Shown here in pieces: positions 13,330-26,100 of a stretch of 64,000 nt of DNA; the stretch's first letter is position 1; each line of letters begins with the position of its first letter. The stretch lies in the NCBI GenBank assembly GCA_964007475.1, contig OZ023273.1:71115430-71179429 (forward strand). The letters run 5' to 3'. The position numbers and the translations under genes are program-made. The DNA is from Hybos culiciformis. Its lineage: Eukaryota; Arthropoda; Insecta; Diptera; Hybotidae. The notes beneath the pieces are model-generated. The model did not search any database, was not told the DNA's origin, and saw only the letters and a list, made by a program, of their open reading frames with translations.

Positions 13330-13470
13330 ATATGGGAGTTTTGACATAAAACTATTATGACAGAATTCCCATTTCAATAAATGACATAATTCCCAAAAAA
13401 TAAATGACATAACGATTTTACAACGATGTGGGAGTTATGTCATGATGTCATATCTGCCACTGAAAAAAAA
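13330..13470. repeat. Inverted GGGAGTT/ATGACATAA motif cluster
   Basis: ATGACATAA, AATTCCC and GGGAGTT occur several times in both orientations, giving overlapping hairpins. Perhaps a subterminal zone of an unidentified element joined to the block at 13545-13812. Confidence 0.45.
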
Positions 13471-13544
13471 TGAGACATATCCCATTGAAATTTTTATCTA
13501 AAAAAAGGCATAATCTCATTCTAAAATACAAAAGTTTAAAAGGA

Positions 13545-13812
13545 CACGAGAAAAGGCGTAAAGGTCTTTGGTACCGTAGCTTAAATTGGGAAAAGGGGGT
13601 TTCAGTCCCTGATGCCCCTAAGTGATTATTGAAAGACTTTGGCCAGGTAGCGAACAAGGAGCGTATAATCCCTTTAGACCGCAGGGTCACGTGGAAAGGC
13701 CTTTGCTCGCGTAGTCACAGGTTACGTTGCGAAAATGAAGTTCTATTCTTGAAGCCATAGGTTATGTTGCGAAAAGGGTGGATTTAACTCCTGATGCCCC
13801 TCAGGTACTTAT
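13545..13812 (+). repeat. Degenerate tandem repeat, GC-richer, unit about 65-75 bp
   Basis: Imperfect units share AAAGGCCTTTG, TAGTCACAGGTTACGTTGCG, AAAAGGG and CCTGATGCCCCT in order. At least four decayed units are present. The minus-strand ORF at 13448-13690 crosses the units and is not a gene. Confidence 0.55.
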
Positions 13813-14038
13813 TATTTAATACAAATTGTGGAAGTTTCGTCATTATGAAATCATTCATACATTTTTTCTTAGTATGCTCGTAACAAATTTTTTTAATACA
13901 TCAAATAAATACATATATCTAAATAAAATAGGAAATATCCTTTAAGATTTTTTTTGCGAGTTGTTATTTAGTTAAATATTGTATTAAGAACAAATGTATA
14001 TTTTGGTTTTTATCTTTCAATAAATATTATGTTTAAAT

Positions 14039-14556
14039 TAGGGTTTTCAAAACGGATATATCTGTATCCGGTATCCGCGGTTATTTATACTCTTAACCAT
14101 ATCCGATATCCGTTAAAAATCTCACGGTTCGCAATTTTAAGTTTTTAAACAGATAGGAACATCAAATAATAGTACTTTAAAGCAAGAGTTTAACATTTTC
14201 AAAAAAACTCTTAATAGAACACAAAATCTGGAATTGCTTTATATGGCACTGAAAACAGCGAAGGCGACTTTAACTGACTCAAAGAGAAATTTTTCGGTTT
14301 CATGCAATTTTTGTACCAAAATTAGATCTCGTTTTTCTTGTGCATTAGTGTTCCTGAAATAATATTATTTAAATGAAAAAAATCAAAGAATGTAATAATA
14401 TATTTCAAATTTTATTTATAAAAAATAAATAGTACTCATAATTAGATTCAATATTATTTGATTATTTTTATACGGTTATCCGGTATCCGCCAGATAATTC
14501 TAGAATTACTATCCGATAACCTCGGTTACAGAAAATCCGGATATTTGGAAACCGTA
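14039..14556 (+). mobile_element. hAT element, 8-bp TSD GTTTAAAT
   Basis: 518 bp. Termini TAGGGTTTTCAAA and TTTGGAAACCGTA are inverted with two mismatches. Perfect 8-bp direct repeats GTTTAAAT flank it (14031-14038 and 14557-14564). Repeated GGATAT and TATCCG motifs lie near both ends. The interior carries a short hATC remnant. Confidence 0.87.
14243..14362 (+). pseudogene. hAT transposase C-terminal fragment
   Basis: A 39-codon frame reading ALKTAKATLTDSKRNFSVSC, then NFCTKIRSRFSCALVFLK and a stop. The FSVS-NF-TKIRSR motif is diagnostic of the hATC domain. The fragment is truncated on both sides. Confidence 0.72.
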
Positions 14557-14844
14557 GTTTAAATAATAAACATTGTATTTCTATCGCTGTTTATTTTTAA
14601 TTTCATTTTTAAGAGTTGTTGTCGTAAAAAAGGATAATTTTATTTTTCTTCGCAATTTTCGCAGTCAAAATAAAAGAAATTTCTTTTTCTCTTTAATTGA
14701 TTAGAATTTAAATTAGGAAAGAATTGAAGAAATAAAATGTATTTTTCCATAAGGAGGAAATCTAAAAAATGAATAAATTATTATTTAAAGAAAATAAAAG
14801 TTTGTTTTATTGAGAAACTTAAATTTCGGGGTTTTCTTCACAAG

Positions 14845-15365
14845 CAGTGGCGTTATGACATTATGGTGCCCTGGGCCTAGGAAATCAAAAATTTTCTACA
14901 TTAAAATTGAGAACTTTAAAATAATGTGGAATGCTTTTTTTAATTCATATCATATATTTTTTTATTGATTTCATTTATGTAGCCAAATTATAAAAAATGA
15001 AATGAAAAATTAAAACAAAATAATTAAATAATTAAAAATGAATAACAAAAATAAAATTCAATTATACACTCACTTATAAATTAGTTCATCACAGTAATAC
15101 TTTTCTCACTTTCAGTTCTCCAAATTCATCAATGACATTATCATAATTACTTTTTTTTTAGCGTTTTGTAGGAAATAAACTTTAATAAACAGAGCCTACT
15201 ATTAATTAAAACTCTATTAAAATTTTAATAATATACAAAATAACCTTATGTGAATTTTCACAATCAAAGAATTTTCTGTTTTGGAAGAGTTAAAAGTTTT
15301 GGTGCCCCCCAAATCATGGTTCCCTTCGCAATTACCTAATTTGCCTACGGTGTAAAACGCCACTG
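14845..15365 (+). mobile_element. hAT-type MITE, 8-bp TSD TTSACAAG
   Basis: 521 bp bounded by CAGTGGCGTT and ACGCCACTG. Flanking octamers TTCACAAG (14837-14844) and TTGACAAG (15366-15373) match at 7 of 8 positions. GGTGCCC motifs lie near both ends. No coding capacity is visible. CAGTGGCG ends with 8-bp TSDs are typical of hAT. Confidence 0.8.
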
Positions 15366-15373
15366 TTGACAAG

Positions 15374-17710
15374 AGTAAATAAACAAAAGTTGGGAAATGG
15401 GGAAAATTTTAATAAAATATTCAAATTATAATTTAAATTTAAAAATCTTTTTGTAATTATTATTTTACATACCCTACTTACATTATACAATACTCTTATC
15501 CGAATTTATATTATTTTCTTATGGTAATAAAAATTACATACATGATATACATACAATTACATATATGATAATAATTGATTCTGTGAAATAATTTATAAAA
15601 TAAATAATTTTTATAATTTTATTCAGATTAAAAAAAAATTATTTTTATTTGAATTTGAATTAATATTATACATATTCCTAATGGTAATAAAATTCACAAC
15701 AAAGAAAAAAGAAAGAAAATTTAAAAACTGAACTTAAACTTAATAGTAAAATAAAAATTTTACACTTCAAAGTAGATATTTCTTAAGTTTATTAGTTTTG
15801 TGAGAAAATATCATGGATAGTTTTAAAAAGTCTGCATATTCTAAAAATTTCATTGTGTAGAAATTTTTCCGGTAAATAATGCATGGTTACTGAACTTTAT
15901 TTTTATAATTTATTGTATTATATATAAATGAAAATTTGTACTGATCTGAAATAAATAAATAAATAAATGTGTTCCAATAGATAAATTATATGCAAATTAA
16001 AGAACTTTTCTGGCTATTGATATCTAAACTATTTAAATCATCTGCTGGATGTTGATTGATTTAAGATTTAAGTTATAAGTTTTCAGTTTTAAAAATCACA
16101 AATACTGTTGGCTTATTAGAAGAACTCACTAAGCTTTTTTTTAAAGAAGTTTGAGTTAACATCGATGTTAAATCAAAATATTGTTCTTTAGACCTTAAAG
16201 TTTAGTTTAGAATAGGATTACAAAAATTATTTAAATTGTATTATTTATATTATTTACATTATATTTATAATTCTAATTTATATTATAATACTACCTATAC
16301 ACAATTGGCTTGGTGAAATTTAAATGAGCCTTATCACTTGGACAATATCAATTAATAAGGTTTTGGCAACATAAAGTTTGTATTATAATGAGTTAACTTA
16401 TCACAAAAAATAAAAATGCACTTAGTGAGTACTGCTTGTAAACCAACGATCATCATTATAATATTTAATTAAAGATACATATATCATATGCTATTTCTTC
16501 ATACACTTAAAGAGTTTTCTTTTTCACCTTTAGATTTCTTCTTTTTATTGTAATTGGATTAAATCTTAAAAAATATCCAAAACTTGTTAATAATTATTAA
16601 GTGGAAAAATATATAAAGTCATGAATTTAGATAGAGAAATTTATTTTATTATTTAATGAAAAAAAAAAATTACCGGAAGAAAACATAATAAAATTGTAGA
16701 TAACGAAAAACTTAATTAAAACTATTCGCTATAACCTTACAAATTTATTCGTTTATATTTGTACACAAACAAATATATATGCCTAATATTTATATATATT
16801 TCAACACATATTGATGTAGTACATTGAAAAATTATATATTTTTTCATTCTGTATGTTAAACATTTAGTTTTTCAAAAATAATTGTGATTAATTTATTACC
16901 ATCAAAGATTTTACTAAAAGGATAATATTTAATTTTAGATAATCTAATTTATTGCTTGTGTGATTATTGTGTGTGTGTCATACGAGTAAAGTAATTTGCC
17001 TTGTGGTAAATGGTAATTTGTTTAAGTTTACTATACAGTTACTACATAAAATAAGTGTAAAAAAAGGATACTACAATTATCAACATTCTGATATATCAAA
17101 TTTTATTCGAAACATTCATCAGAAAAAAGAAAACAGATTTATTTCATTTTACATGTTTGAGCAATGTCTGTTCAATAATTTTCACCTTTAGATTTTCGAA
17201 TGAATTGAATATATGTTAAAAGAAATTAAAGTCAAAAATATCCTCATAATGTCATTCAACACATGCATTACACATTATCATTTTTTTAAGATTTTCTTTT
17301 CTTACACATGATTTTTATGTAAATACATAAATTACATAGATCGGCTGCATATATTCATTAAATTTCACACTGCATAATGGGTAATTTAATTTATTGTCAA
17401 TGGCATTAAAAGGACTATCGTATATTTTTTTAGCTCCAACTTAATACTAAGATATACAACTATATAATCATGAAAAAAAAAACATTCATTTCCCCTTCTA
17501 TAAAAATTAATAAATTAAAAAGTTATACATGCTGAGACTGATTGGTATCGTGTATGAATTTCAACAATAAAAGCTTCTTGCTTCGTGCATAAAAAGAAAA
17601 TGTCAATTAATAAAAATAAAATCAAAATAAAAAAACAATTTTGACCCTAAACTAAAATTTTTTTTTCTTAACGTGAATAAATAAACTTTCAGAATAATTA
17701 CAATTTTTAT
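15374..17710. other. AT-rich stretch upstream of Lmln
   Basis: No gene or repeat recognised. It could be part of the first Lmln intron if the 5' exon lies further left. The 74-codon frame at 16967 has no recognisable domain. Confidence 0.5.
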
Positions 17711-17717
17711 ATGTAAC

Positions 17718-17930
17718 CATAGATTAAGAATACAGAAAGATGGGAAGTTTCATACAACATTATTTTTGGTATTTTTAAGTCAATGTGTAAAACAAAATCA
17801 AATACGTGATAATTATCAATGTATGAAAAGAATTTTATTTAGTTTTACTAACACCTTCACAATAAAATACCAAAAAAGACTGAAAAAATGTTGTATGAAG
17901 CTTCCAATCTTTCTGTATTCTTAATCTATG
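17718..17930. mobile_element. MITE with 7-bp TSD ATGTAAC (copy 1)
   Basis: 213 bp. Begins CATAGATTAAGAATACAGAA and ends with its complement. The inverted arms run about 60 bp and pair again internally. Direct repeats ATGTAAC lie at 17711-17717 and 17931-17937. A second copy at 50543-50759 has its own 7-bp repeat, so the length is not chance. Confidence 0.83.
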
Positions 17931-17937
17931 ATGTAAC

Positions 17938-20030
17938 GTAAGATAAATAATAAATTTACATCACATCTTGTTAACTACTTTTTGTAGTCTAATATATACT
18001 CAAAAAGTTTTTCTTTGAATAAAATTGTTGTACGATACACCCAACGTGAAATCTAAATAAAATCTTATAAAATAGAAGAAAATTAAAGATATTCATTCAA
18101 AGAATAATTAAATAAAAATATCATCGAAAATTTTTATTATTTTTATAAAAAATGTTGGCGTGTTATCTATAAAAAAATTAACAGATATTACTTAATATTA
18201 ATTTAAAAGTATTATGTAAGATATTATTACTTGTATTAATTTTATAACTTGAACAGACATAAATTTAATTTTAAAATTGTAAATAAAGGTCTTTTTTTGA
18301 ATTTTTTGAACTACCAAACTGTTACTTTAATTTAAGTTTCTTGTTTTATCATGGTTTCATAGGTTTCATAGGTAATTGAAGTTCAGTGGTTTCATAGGTT
18401 TCATAGGTAATTGAAGTTCAGAATTGTGTATATTTTTCAATGGAAATTTCCTATTCACTAAATCATAATAATTTTGTGTGGGTTATTGTAAAGAATATGG
18501 CTATATTTTCTTTTTTTTCATTATCAATTTTAAAAATAACTAAAATTTATTTTAATAAGTATCAATAAAATATGCTAGTTAAGGACATACGTATACAACA
18601 CATAAATATTACTTGAGTTACAATATTATATTACAGTCCATTGTACTCTGAATGTTAAGAAATTTCTATATTAAAAGTTACATTTGAACTTATGTTTCTG
18701 AAACAGAAAGATAAAATGTAATAATGATAAAATAACATAAAATATTTCGCTCTATAAAACTTCTTAGAATAAAAGGCAGAAATGTATTAAACAAATAAAC
18801 TCATCATTTTTTTTTTTGATGTTGTAATTTATGAAATTTTTTAAGGACATATAAATAGAATTTTTAAAATGTCTAAATAGAATCATAACTTCGAAAAATA
18901 TAAGGTCTTTTGACAAATAAGAGTACATATATTATGTTTCCAAGTAATTAAATAAAATTTTATTTTATTTGAATTGAAAGTTAAAGAGATTTCTTTATTA
19001 AATTATAAAATTTTAAATATTAAGGAACTGAGTCAGAGATTTTACCATTCCAACTAGAGGAATTAAAGAGGTAAATCAGATTTCTATACGGTTTTCTGCT
19101 TTAACGTAACAATATGTACTCAGAATGTAAGAAGTCGAAACTAATGCTTCAGTCTGCCTCAAATGGATTTGTTAAACAGATTATTTCAATTATTATTTAA
19201 ACAGATTATTTGTATTGAATATATAATTATGATTAGGACTAAATTAAGCCAGATTTCAGTCTTTTATTGCCAAGCACTATCAACTATTACAGTTGAAATC
19301 AAAGTTGCACATTTCTATTTTTTTTAAATACAAATTTCACCTATGTTTAATTTCCTTATGTTATGAGTATTATTTGTTTTAAAAAATTGTTTTTTACAAA
19401 AAAATTTATTTTAACATAATTGTTTTGATATAGGACATAAAGGAAAATATTCGCTTAATCAAATTATATTCATGTTATATGTTTATATGTCTCAAAATAG
19501 AAAACAATATTTAAGTTATATGATTCATAAAAATTCTTCAGTTTTCAATAAGTCTGTGCAAAACAAAATACTATATAATTAGTATATATGTATATTTTTT
19601 GTTTTCAATGATACATATAAAAATATATTTGTAAAAAATATATATAAACAAAAAACAGCTGATGGAAGGAAATAGATATATATATAAATAAAATATCTCC
19701 TTTTTTTTCATATATACACTTTTAATATATTAAAAGAAACCTAAAACTGAATTAATTTTATTAATTTAATGAATGAGAAAAAGATATTTCATATTACTTT
19801 TAAAGTTTGTAAGCACAAAAAAAATAAAAGTTCTACCTACATTATCAGTTCATTTTCATTCTCTTATATATTAACAATATTAATTCAATTATATTAATAA
19901 TACCATGATAATAATAATAACCGAATTATCCAGATAAAAGATATTTTAAAAAGTGTAAGAAAAACTTCAAATAAAATACAAAAAGTTCAAAGCTTTTATA
20001 AAATAAAATTTTTATCTGTTTTATTTTTAG
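17938..20030. other. AT-rich stretch, presumed 5' intron of Lmln
   Basis: Exon A at 20031 opens in mid-protein, so the bases just before it must be intron. Only the 36-bp duplication at 18353 stands out. No exon with a signal peptide was found. Confidence 0.55.
18353..18421 (+). repeat. 36-bp tandem duplication
   Basis: GGTTTCATAGGTTTCATAGG followed by TAATTGAAGTTCA occurs twice in succession. The unit itself contains a doubled GGTTTCATA. Confidence 0.8.
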
Positions 20031-20131
20031 GTAATTCATGGAGTACATATCGAACCAGAACATATAATAAAAAAGCGTAGTATAAATCAACAATTAAGAA
20101 TTTTATTAAATTATGATGAATCAGTTTATAG
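20031..20131 (+). CDS. Lmln: Lmln exon A (propeptide)
   Basis: The acceptor is TTTTATTTTTAG just before 20031 and the donor GTAAAA starts at 20132. In frame 0 it reads [16 protein letters not shown], then a stretch ending LLNYDESVY, with a split Arg codon (AG/G) shared with the next exon. The HG(V/I)H...YDESVYR pattern is characteristic of the N-terminal propeptide of animal Lmln proteins. It opens in mid-protein, so at least one exon lies upstream. Confidence 0.88.
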
Positions 20132-23100
20132 GTAAAAAATAATTTTAATATAATTTTTTTTTTTTTTAATAATAATCATGTGAATTAAAAATTTAATTTT
20201 ATTATTTTCAGGTTAAATGAAACCAAATTTCAATTAATCAATGTAAGTTCATTTTTATTACCCTCAATAAATCTTCGGAAACGATACTACTTTTTGAATT
20301 TTAATAATATACATCCATTATAAGCTTAATAGAAATGTCTACGAGTACTCATTATGATGTTCTGATAATCTTATTTTTTTTGCTACAAATTGATAACTTC
20401 CTACAACTCGACTGATGAAAAAAAAAAATTCTGCGAATTAAAAAAAAAGAAGCAAAATTATTACCAAGCACTAAATATTTTAATTAAACGTCTTTTCACG
20501 AAATAAATTGAAGGTTTTCTTTTTAATCAAAAATTATACTGAAATTAGTTTTATAAATAAATTTACTTTTAAATAATTCACTTTTCCAAAGATTTCATTA
20601 AGTAGAAAATATAATGTAATATCATCCTTATAATTGCGCACATTTAAATTTTTTTTTATAAATGAAGCCTATTAAATATTAGGTATAGAGTAATTTTAAA
20701 GTTCCTAGAATATGGCATACAGAAAATTTATTTCCTTGATTAATAGTTAAATTAATTTACCTAATATCATTTATTAAATTTTATTTCATTTCCCTGTAGC
20801 AAATTTAGTTTTTTTCATATTAAATTTAATTTATTTCTGATCCTAATGCCATACAGTTTCTATGTGAACTCCTTTTTTACTTCTATATAGACTATTAGAT
20901 AACTAAATTTACTCAATATATCTTTTATCAAATAACCAAACTAAAATCAAATTTATTACAAGAATTTTTTGTTTGTTAATACAATTCTTTCCACTTTTAG
21001 AATACAATTTTACCTAAAGCTGTTGAATTTTGGCAGCAAGCTTTAATGGTACGAGAAACAAAAGGAATTATTCGTTTGAACAGGTGATTAACATATAGTT
21101 AAAAAAATAAAAAGAAGATTTACTATGTATAAAATTTCCTTTTTTAGAAAATGTGATAGCACTCAAGTTTTTGTGAAACACTCATTGACACATTGCATAG
21201 ATTTTTGTAAGCCTGTAACAATGTGTGGAGAAGTAGCAGTACCAGAAGAACACTTAGATGTAAATTACTTTCATAATTTTTGTTTTAATATAGATTATAT
21301 AAATATAAATTTAATAAAAATTGATTTTCAAAGGTATGTAGAATTTGTAATGCAACTGGACAGAATTGTCGCGAAGATCCATCGACAATTGCCGGACCTG
21401 GTATTCAAAATGCTGATTTCGTTTTTTATGTGTCGGCTAGGCAAACAGAACGATGTAATAAAGGATTAACGGTTGCATATGCTGCTCATTGCCAACAAGA
21501 AGCAGCCATGGATCGTCCAATAGCAGGACATGCCAATTTATGCCCGGATAGCATTAATACAAAAAAACAAGAGCTACAAACGTTGCTTTCAACAGTAAAG
21601 CATGAGATTTTACATGCCCTTGGTTTCTCTGTAAGTCTTTATGCATTTTTTCGAGACGAAAAGGGTATGCCGAGAACTCCCAGAAAACCAGATACCGGTA
21701 AACCGTATTTAAATGAAAAGTAAGTTTTACTTATATTAATGATAGAAATGATGCTTTAAATAAAAAAATATATTTTTAGATTACAAATTCATCAGTGGAG
21801 TGATGAAACGATTAAAAAAATTTCTAGAGAAAATTGGTCTGTTCGAAATGGAATTATTAACAAAACAATTGACATGATGGTGACACCCCGTGTTACAGCT
21901 GAAGTGAGAAAACATTTTAATTGTCCAGAATTGGAAGGAGCTGAACTAGAAGATCAAGGTGGTGAAGGTACAGCACTAACACATTGGGAAAAAAGAATTC
22001 TAGAGGTTAGTCCAATTTAATTTTTTTTTTTTATATTTTATTCTTAATAATTTTTATTTTTGGTTTTCTTTCAATTAGAATGAAGCAATGACTGGAACAC
22101 ATACTCAAAGTCCAGTTTTTTCTCGAATTACATTAGCATTAATGGAAGATTCTGGATGGTATCGAGCCAATTATAGTATGGCAGCACCCTTAACATGGGG
22201 GCGTAATCTTGGTTGCAACTTTGTTATGAAAAGCTGTAAAGAATGGATTCAATTCAATAATGCAAGGTATTTTATTTAGTAGAGATAGTTCTATTATATG
22301 TTTTAAATTCTCCTTTTACGTAAACTAAAAATTGTAATTATTTATTTCTCAGATGGTAAGTAAGTAATTAAACTTATCAACTAAAATATGACCTGTACGG
22401 ATTGTTTTTTTTTAAATTATGGAATAAGTAAATGTTCTTTTTTGAATTAATTTTTTCATTATCTGGCTTTCCGGTGTTTAATGTTTTGGAAAACATCTTT
22501 CTTTTCAATGGTATCAATTTTGAATTGGACTTCTTAGTGATCAATTAAACTGAATTATTGAACAATATTCGGATTTATAAATTATGATTAACCTTTCAAA
22601 AATAATAGATGCATACAAAATGATGAAAATTAATCTTATTTTATTTTGATTACTGCGTCTGTAAATTTACATGCGAAATCGTTTGTCTTCAAAATAAATT
22701 TGTCCATTGAAAGCTTTCATAAAATTATTTAATAAATTTTCCATTTAAATAGGTAAAACAAAAGATTTTTCACAAATAAAACATATTAAATTCAATAATA
22801 ACAAATATTTCAAAAATTTTAAAAAATATTTACAAATTTAATAGAATTTTTCTCGTTTCTCGTTTCTATTTTAATTTTTACAAAAATTGTAATCATGAAC
22901 AGTAACAGATTTGAACAGAATGAAAAAACTTCATCACGGTAATGGAAATTAAAATATTTCGTAGAATTTATCTTGTGTTTTAATATTTTTTTAATGTTGT
23001 ACTTGTAAAGCTTTTGGAACTTTAATTGCCTGGCTTTTTTAGAAATAATATTAAAAAAAAAGTAGATGAATTTGATTTTTTTGAATTTTAAGGTAGCAAC

Positions 23101-26100
23101 AATAATTTAATTATTATTTTCTAAGAATTTCGCTTGATAAATTGTGGTAATAAAAACCGAAGTGAGCAATATCCAGCGTTACCAACTTAGGGGTTTTCCC
23201 CCTAGATTTAGGGGTTTTTTTTGTTGACAGAGGGATTTTTAGGGGGTAATTTGTTTCAGGGGTTTTTTTAGGGGTATGATGTATGATCTTAAAAGCGAAG
23301 ATTTAGATGACATTTGTAATATTTTTGATTGCATTTCATAAGATACCTTATATTATATCTGCTAATTTTATTATAAATAAATAATTTTATTAAACCACAT
23401 AATTTACGATGTGCGTTATATATTTTTCTTCAAGCATCTATTTGAAATCCTCATAGGTATATAAGTATAGCTGTTATAATATCTATAAAAAAAAATTTAG
23501 GGGTTTTTTAGGGGGAAATTTTATTTTTTTAGGGGGAAACATTTGAAAAGGTTGGTAACCCTGGCAATATCATAGTTTTTATAAAAGATGCGAATCGTAT
23601 TTGAAATCAAGGCAAAATTAATGTTATTCTTTTTCCAGTTATTTCTCTAGCCCATATTTATAGCAACATCTGTATGATCTGGATAATGTTTATTTATAGA
23701 AATGAGTTTAAAAACATCTCCTTTGATTATTCCAAATCTATTACTTCCGTGTATAGTTTTATTTCAAAATATACACTTTTTATGTATTTAAATATATCTC
23801 GTATAGATATCACTGAGATAAAAAACGTGCTAAAATCATGTAAAAATGCATAAAATCATGTATTTTCCGCACCTCGGTCTTTAGCATTTCATTCAATCAC
23901 TCTACCATTCGGCCATAGTATTAAAATTATTCAAATATTTTAATTCAAGAATTTTTGGAATAACATTAATTCTCTTGGTACTAAAAATTATGCCTCTGGG
24001 CATAAAAATTATGCCTCTGGGAATTAATTTTACGATTTTAGAGCAGTTTGTACTTGATATGATACCGAAAGAACTTAAATATTGTTTTTTTTTATAAAAA
24101 AAATGTATTTGTTGTTGTTTTGTGTATAAAAATACTAGAACTTGATTTAATGCCAAAAGTCCTAAAATTTAGTACGTCTTTTTTGGCTCAGTGTAGACAT
24201 TTAGAAAGTGTGTCATAGACGATTTTTTAATATTTCAATCAGTGATTTAAAAAAACCTCTATTACTTTTTGCTTAACTTAGAATGAGAACTTGATATACC
24301 TAACTACATTTCAAAAAGTACATAAAATAATAAATTTTATTAACAATAAATAAATTAAAGCATAAATAAATAAATTTAAAGACAATTTTTGTTATTGTAT
24401 ACTTAATTATTTTAATGATGTTCAACATCGTTTATATTATGTAAAGAAATCTTCAAAACATTTTTAATATTCCATTTCTTTTGAATGTTAATTAGTGAAA
24501 AAAAAAAAGGAAAAGAAAATTATATGTATATATATAGGCATATTCCTGACAAATTAAAAAAAAAAATTTTTTTTAAAGATGCGGAAGATATAATTAAAAT
24601 GTTCGGGATATAAACTTAAGGGAGTTAAATAAAATACAGAATTTCATTTTTCATATCTTTCAAGATTAAACAAAATTCATTGTTTTTTGTTTAATTCTGA
24701 GTTCTTAATTAATTTTCTCAATATATTTAGTTAGGATAACAAGTAAAACGAAAATTAATCCAGAAATAATGCAATAAAATAAATGTTTATTCATTCAAAT
24801 TATTTTCATTTCAAAATTGTTAAGCTAAAATTGCACTGTTTATGCAAAGCACAAATATTTGTGTAAAAATGGCACAAATCTTACGCAAATAGTGTAATCA
24901 CCAAATTTATTTGTTTGTTCAACCTAGTTTGAGCTAATTTGTCACACACAGAATTTTATGCCTTGTAATAATAGTGTATTCAGATAAATTTTTAATTACT
25001 CAAATAATTTGTAGAGTTTTTGCACAAAATTTTATTTGGTCATACAGTACAGAGTCTTTGTGCTGAAATTTTCCGGTGATTTCTTTTTTGGGGGCACAGC
25101 GAATAATTATTTTTAGTATATGATTAGTTTTAGTCATATAATTCTATATTGTATCTAAATAAATATCGTATTATTTTTTCTATTAAAGGAGCAATCTTGC
25201 AACAAAAAATCGAAATCATGTTCTGAAATATAGAGGAAATTGCAATAAAGGTTATTTCCTTTTTCGCAATTTTAATTTAATTAATTCCTGTGGCAATTTT
25301 GAATATATTCATTACACCCACACAATCATGAGGAAATTTTTTTTTTGATGATTATTTGCATTTCATTACCACTCGATAATAAATAGTACGATGGCCAATT
25401 GATTCCATATTATCAATGAACTTCTATAAAAGGAACAGTAGTGTTGAAAATGAAGTTATTTAATTTGTTTCAATGTCGTATTTGCCTATTTGGATTGTCA
25501 AAAAAAGAAAAATAAAAGTTTTCTTTTGTTTTTATGATTTTTTTTTATTTTTTATTTTGATAACAATCCAAATAGGTAAATATGGTACTGTGAAACAAAT
25601 GAAAAATCTTCATTAGCTTTAATAGTAAAAAAGGATAATTTGGTTTTATATAATTTCATTGCATATTATATGTTACCCTTTTTCATTTTTACATCAAAAA
25701 ACAATTTTCAAATTTTTTTTCAGCCCATTTTACTTCAAAATGAAAGGCGGAGTATTTATATTCATTAAATGTTCGTACGTCCGTCCGTTCTCCGTCCCTA
25801 AAATGGTAATAATTCTACCCAACGACTTTAATTCTATGCCAAAATATTATTCACTGTCACATGGACTAATAAATGATGACGTTCTACGATTTTGGGTTTG
25901 ACAGTTAAAGGCTCTCAACCAGCCAAGAGTCTAGATAATATTCAGATACAATTTATATTTTTAAAACTTTTAATTGATTCCTAGGCGCCATACTATAAGG
26001 CAGTTTTATACCTTATCGGTTTTTAAGCATCAGTCTTAGCTTAGATTTAATAATTAGTCTTTATCAGGCTTAACTTAGAGTAATTAAGGTATTGAATTAA

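Noticed and set aside
13448..13690. 80-aa minus-strand ORF
   Set aside because: It crosses the degenerate tandem repeat units and changes peptide from unit to unit.
23861..23915. Minus-strand tRNA A-box-like TGGCCGAATGGTAGAG
   Set aside because: No B-box or acceptor stem was found at the right distance, so it is not called as a tRNA or SINE.
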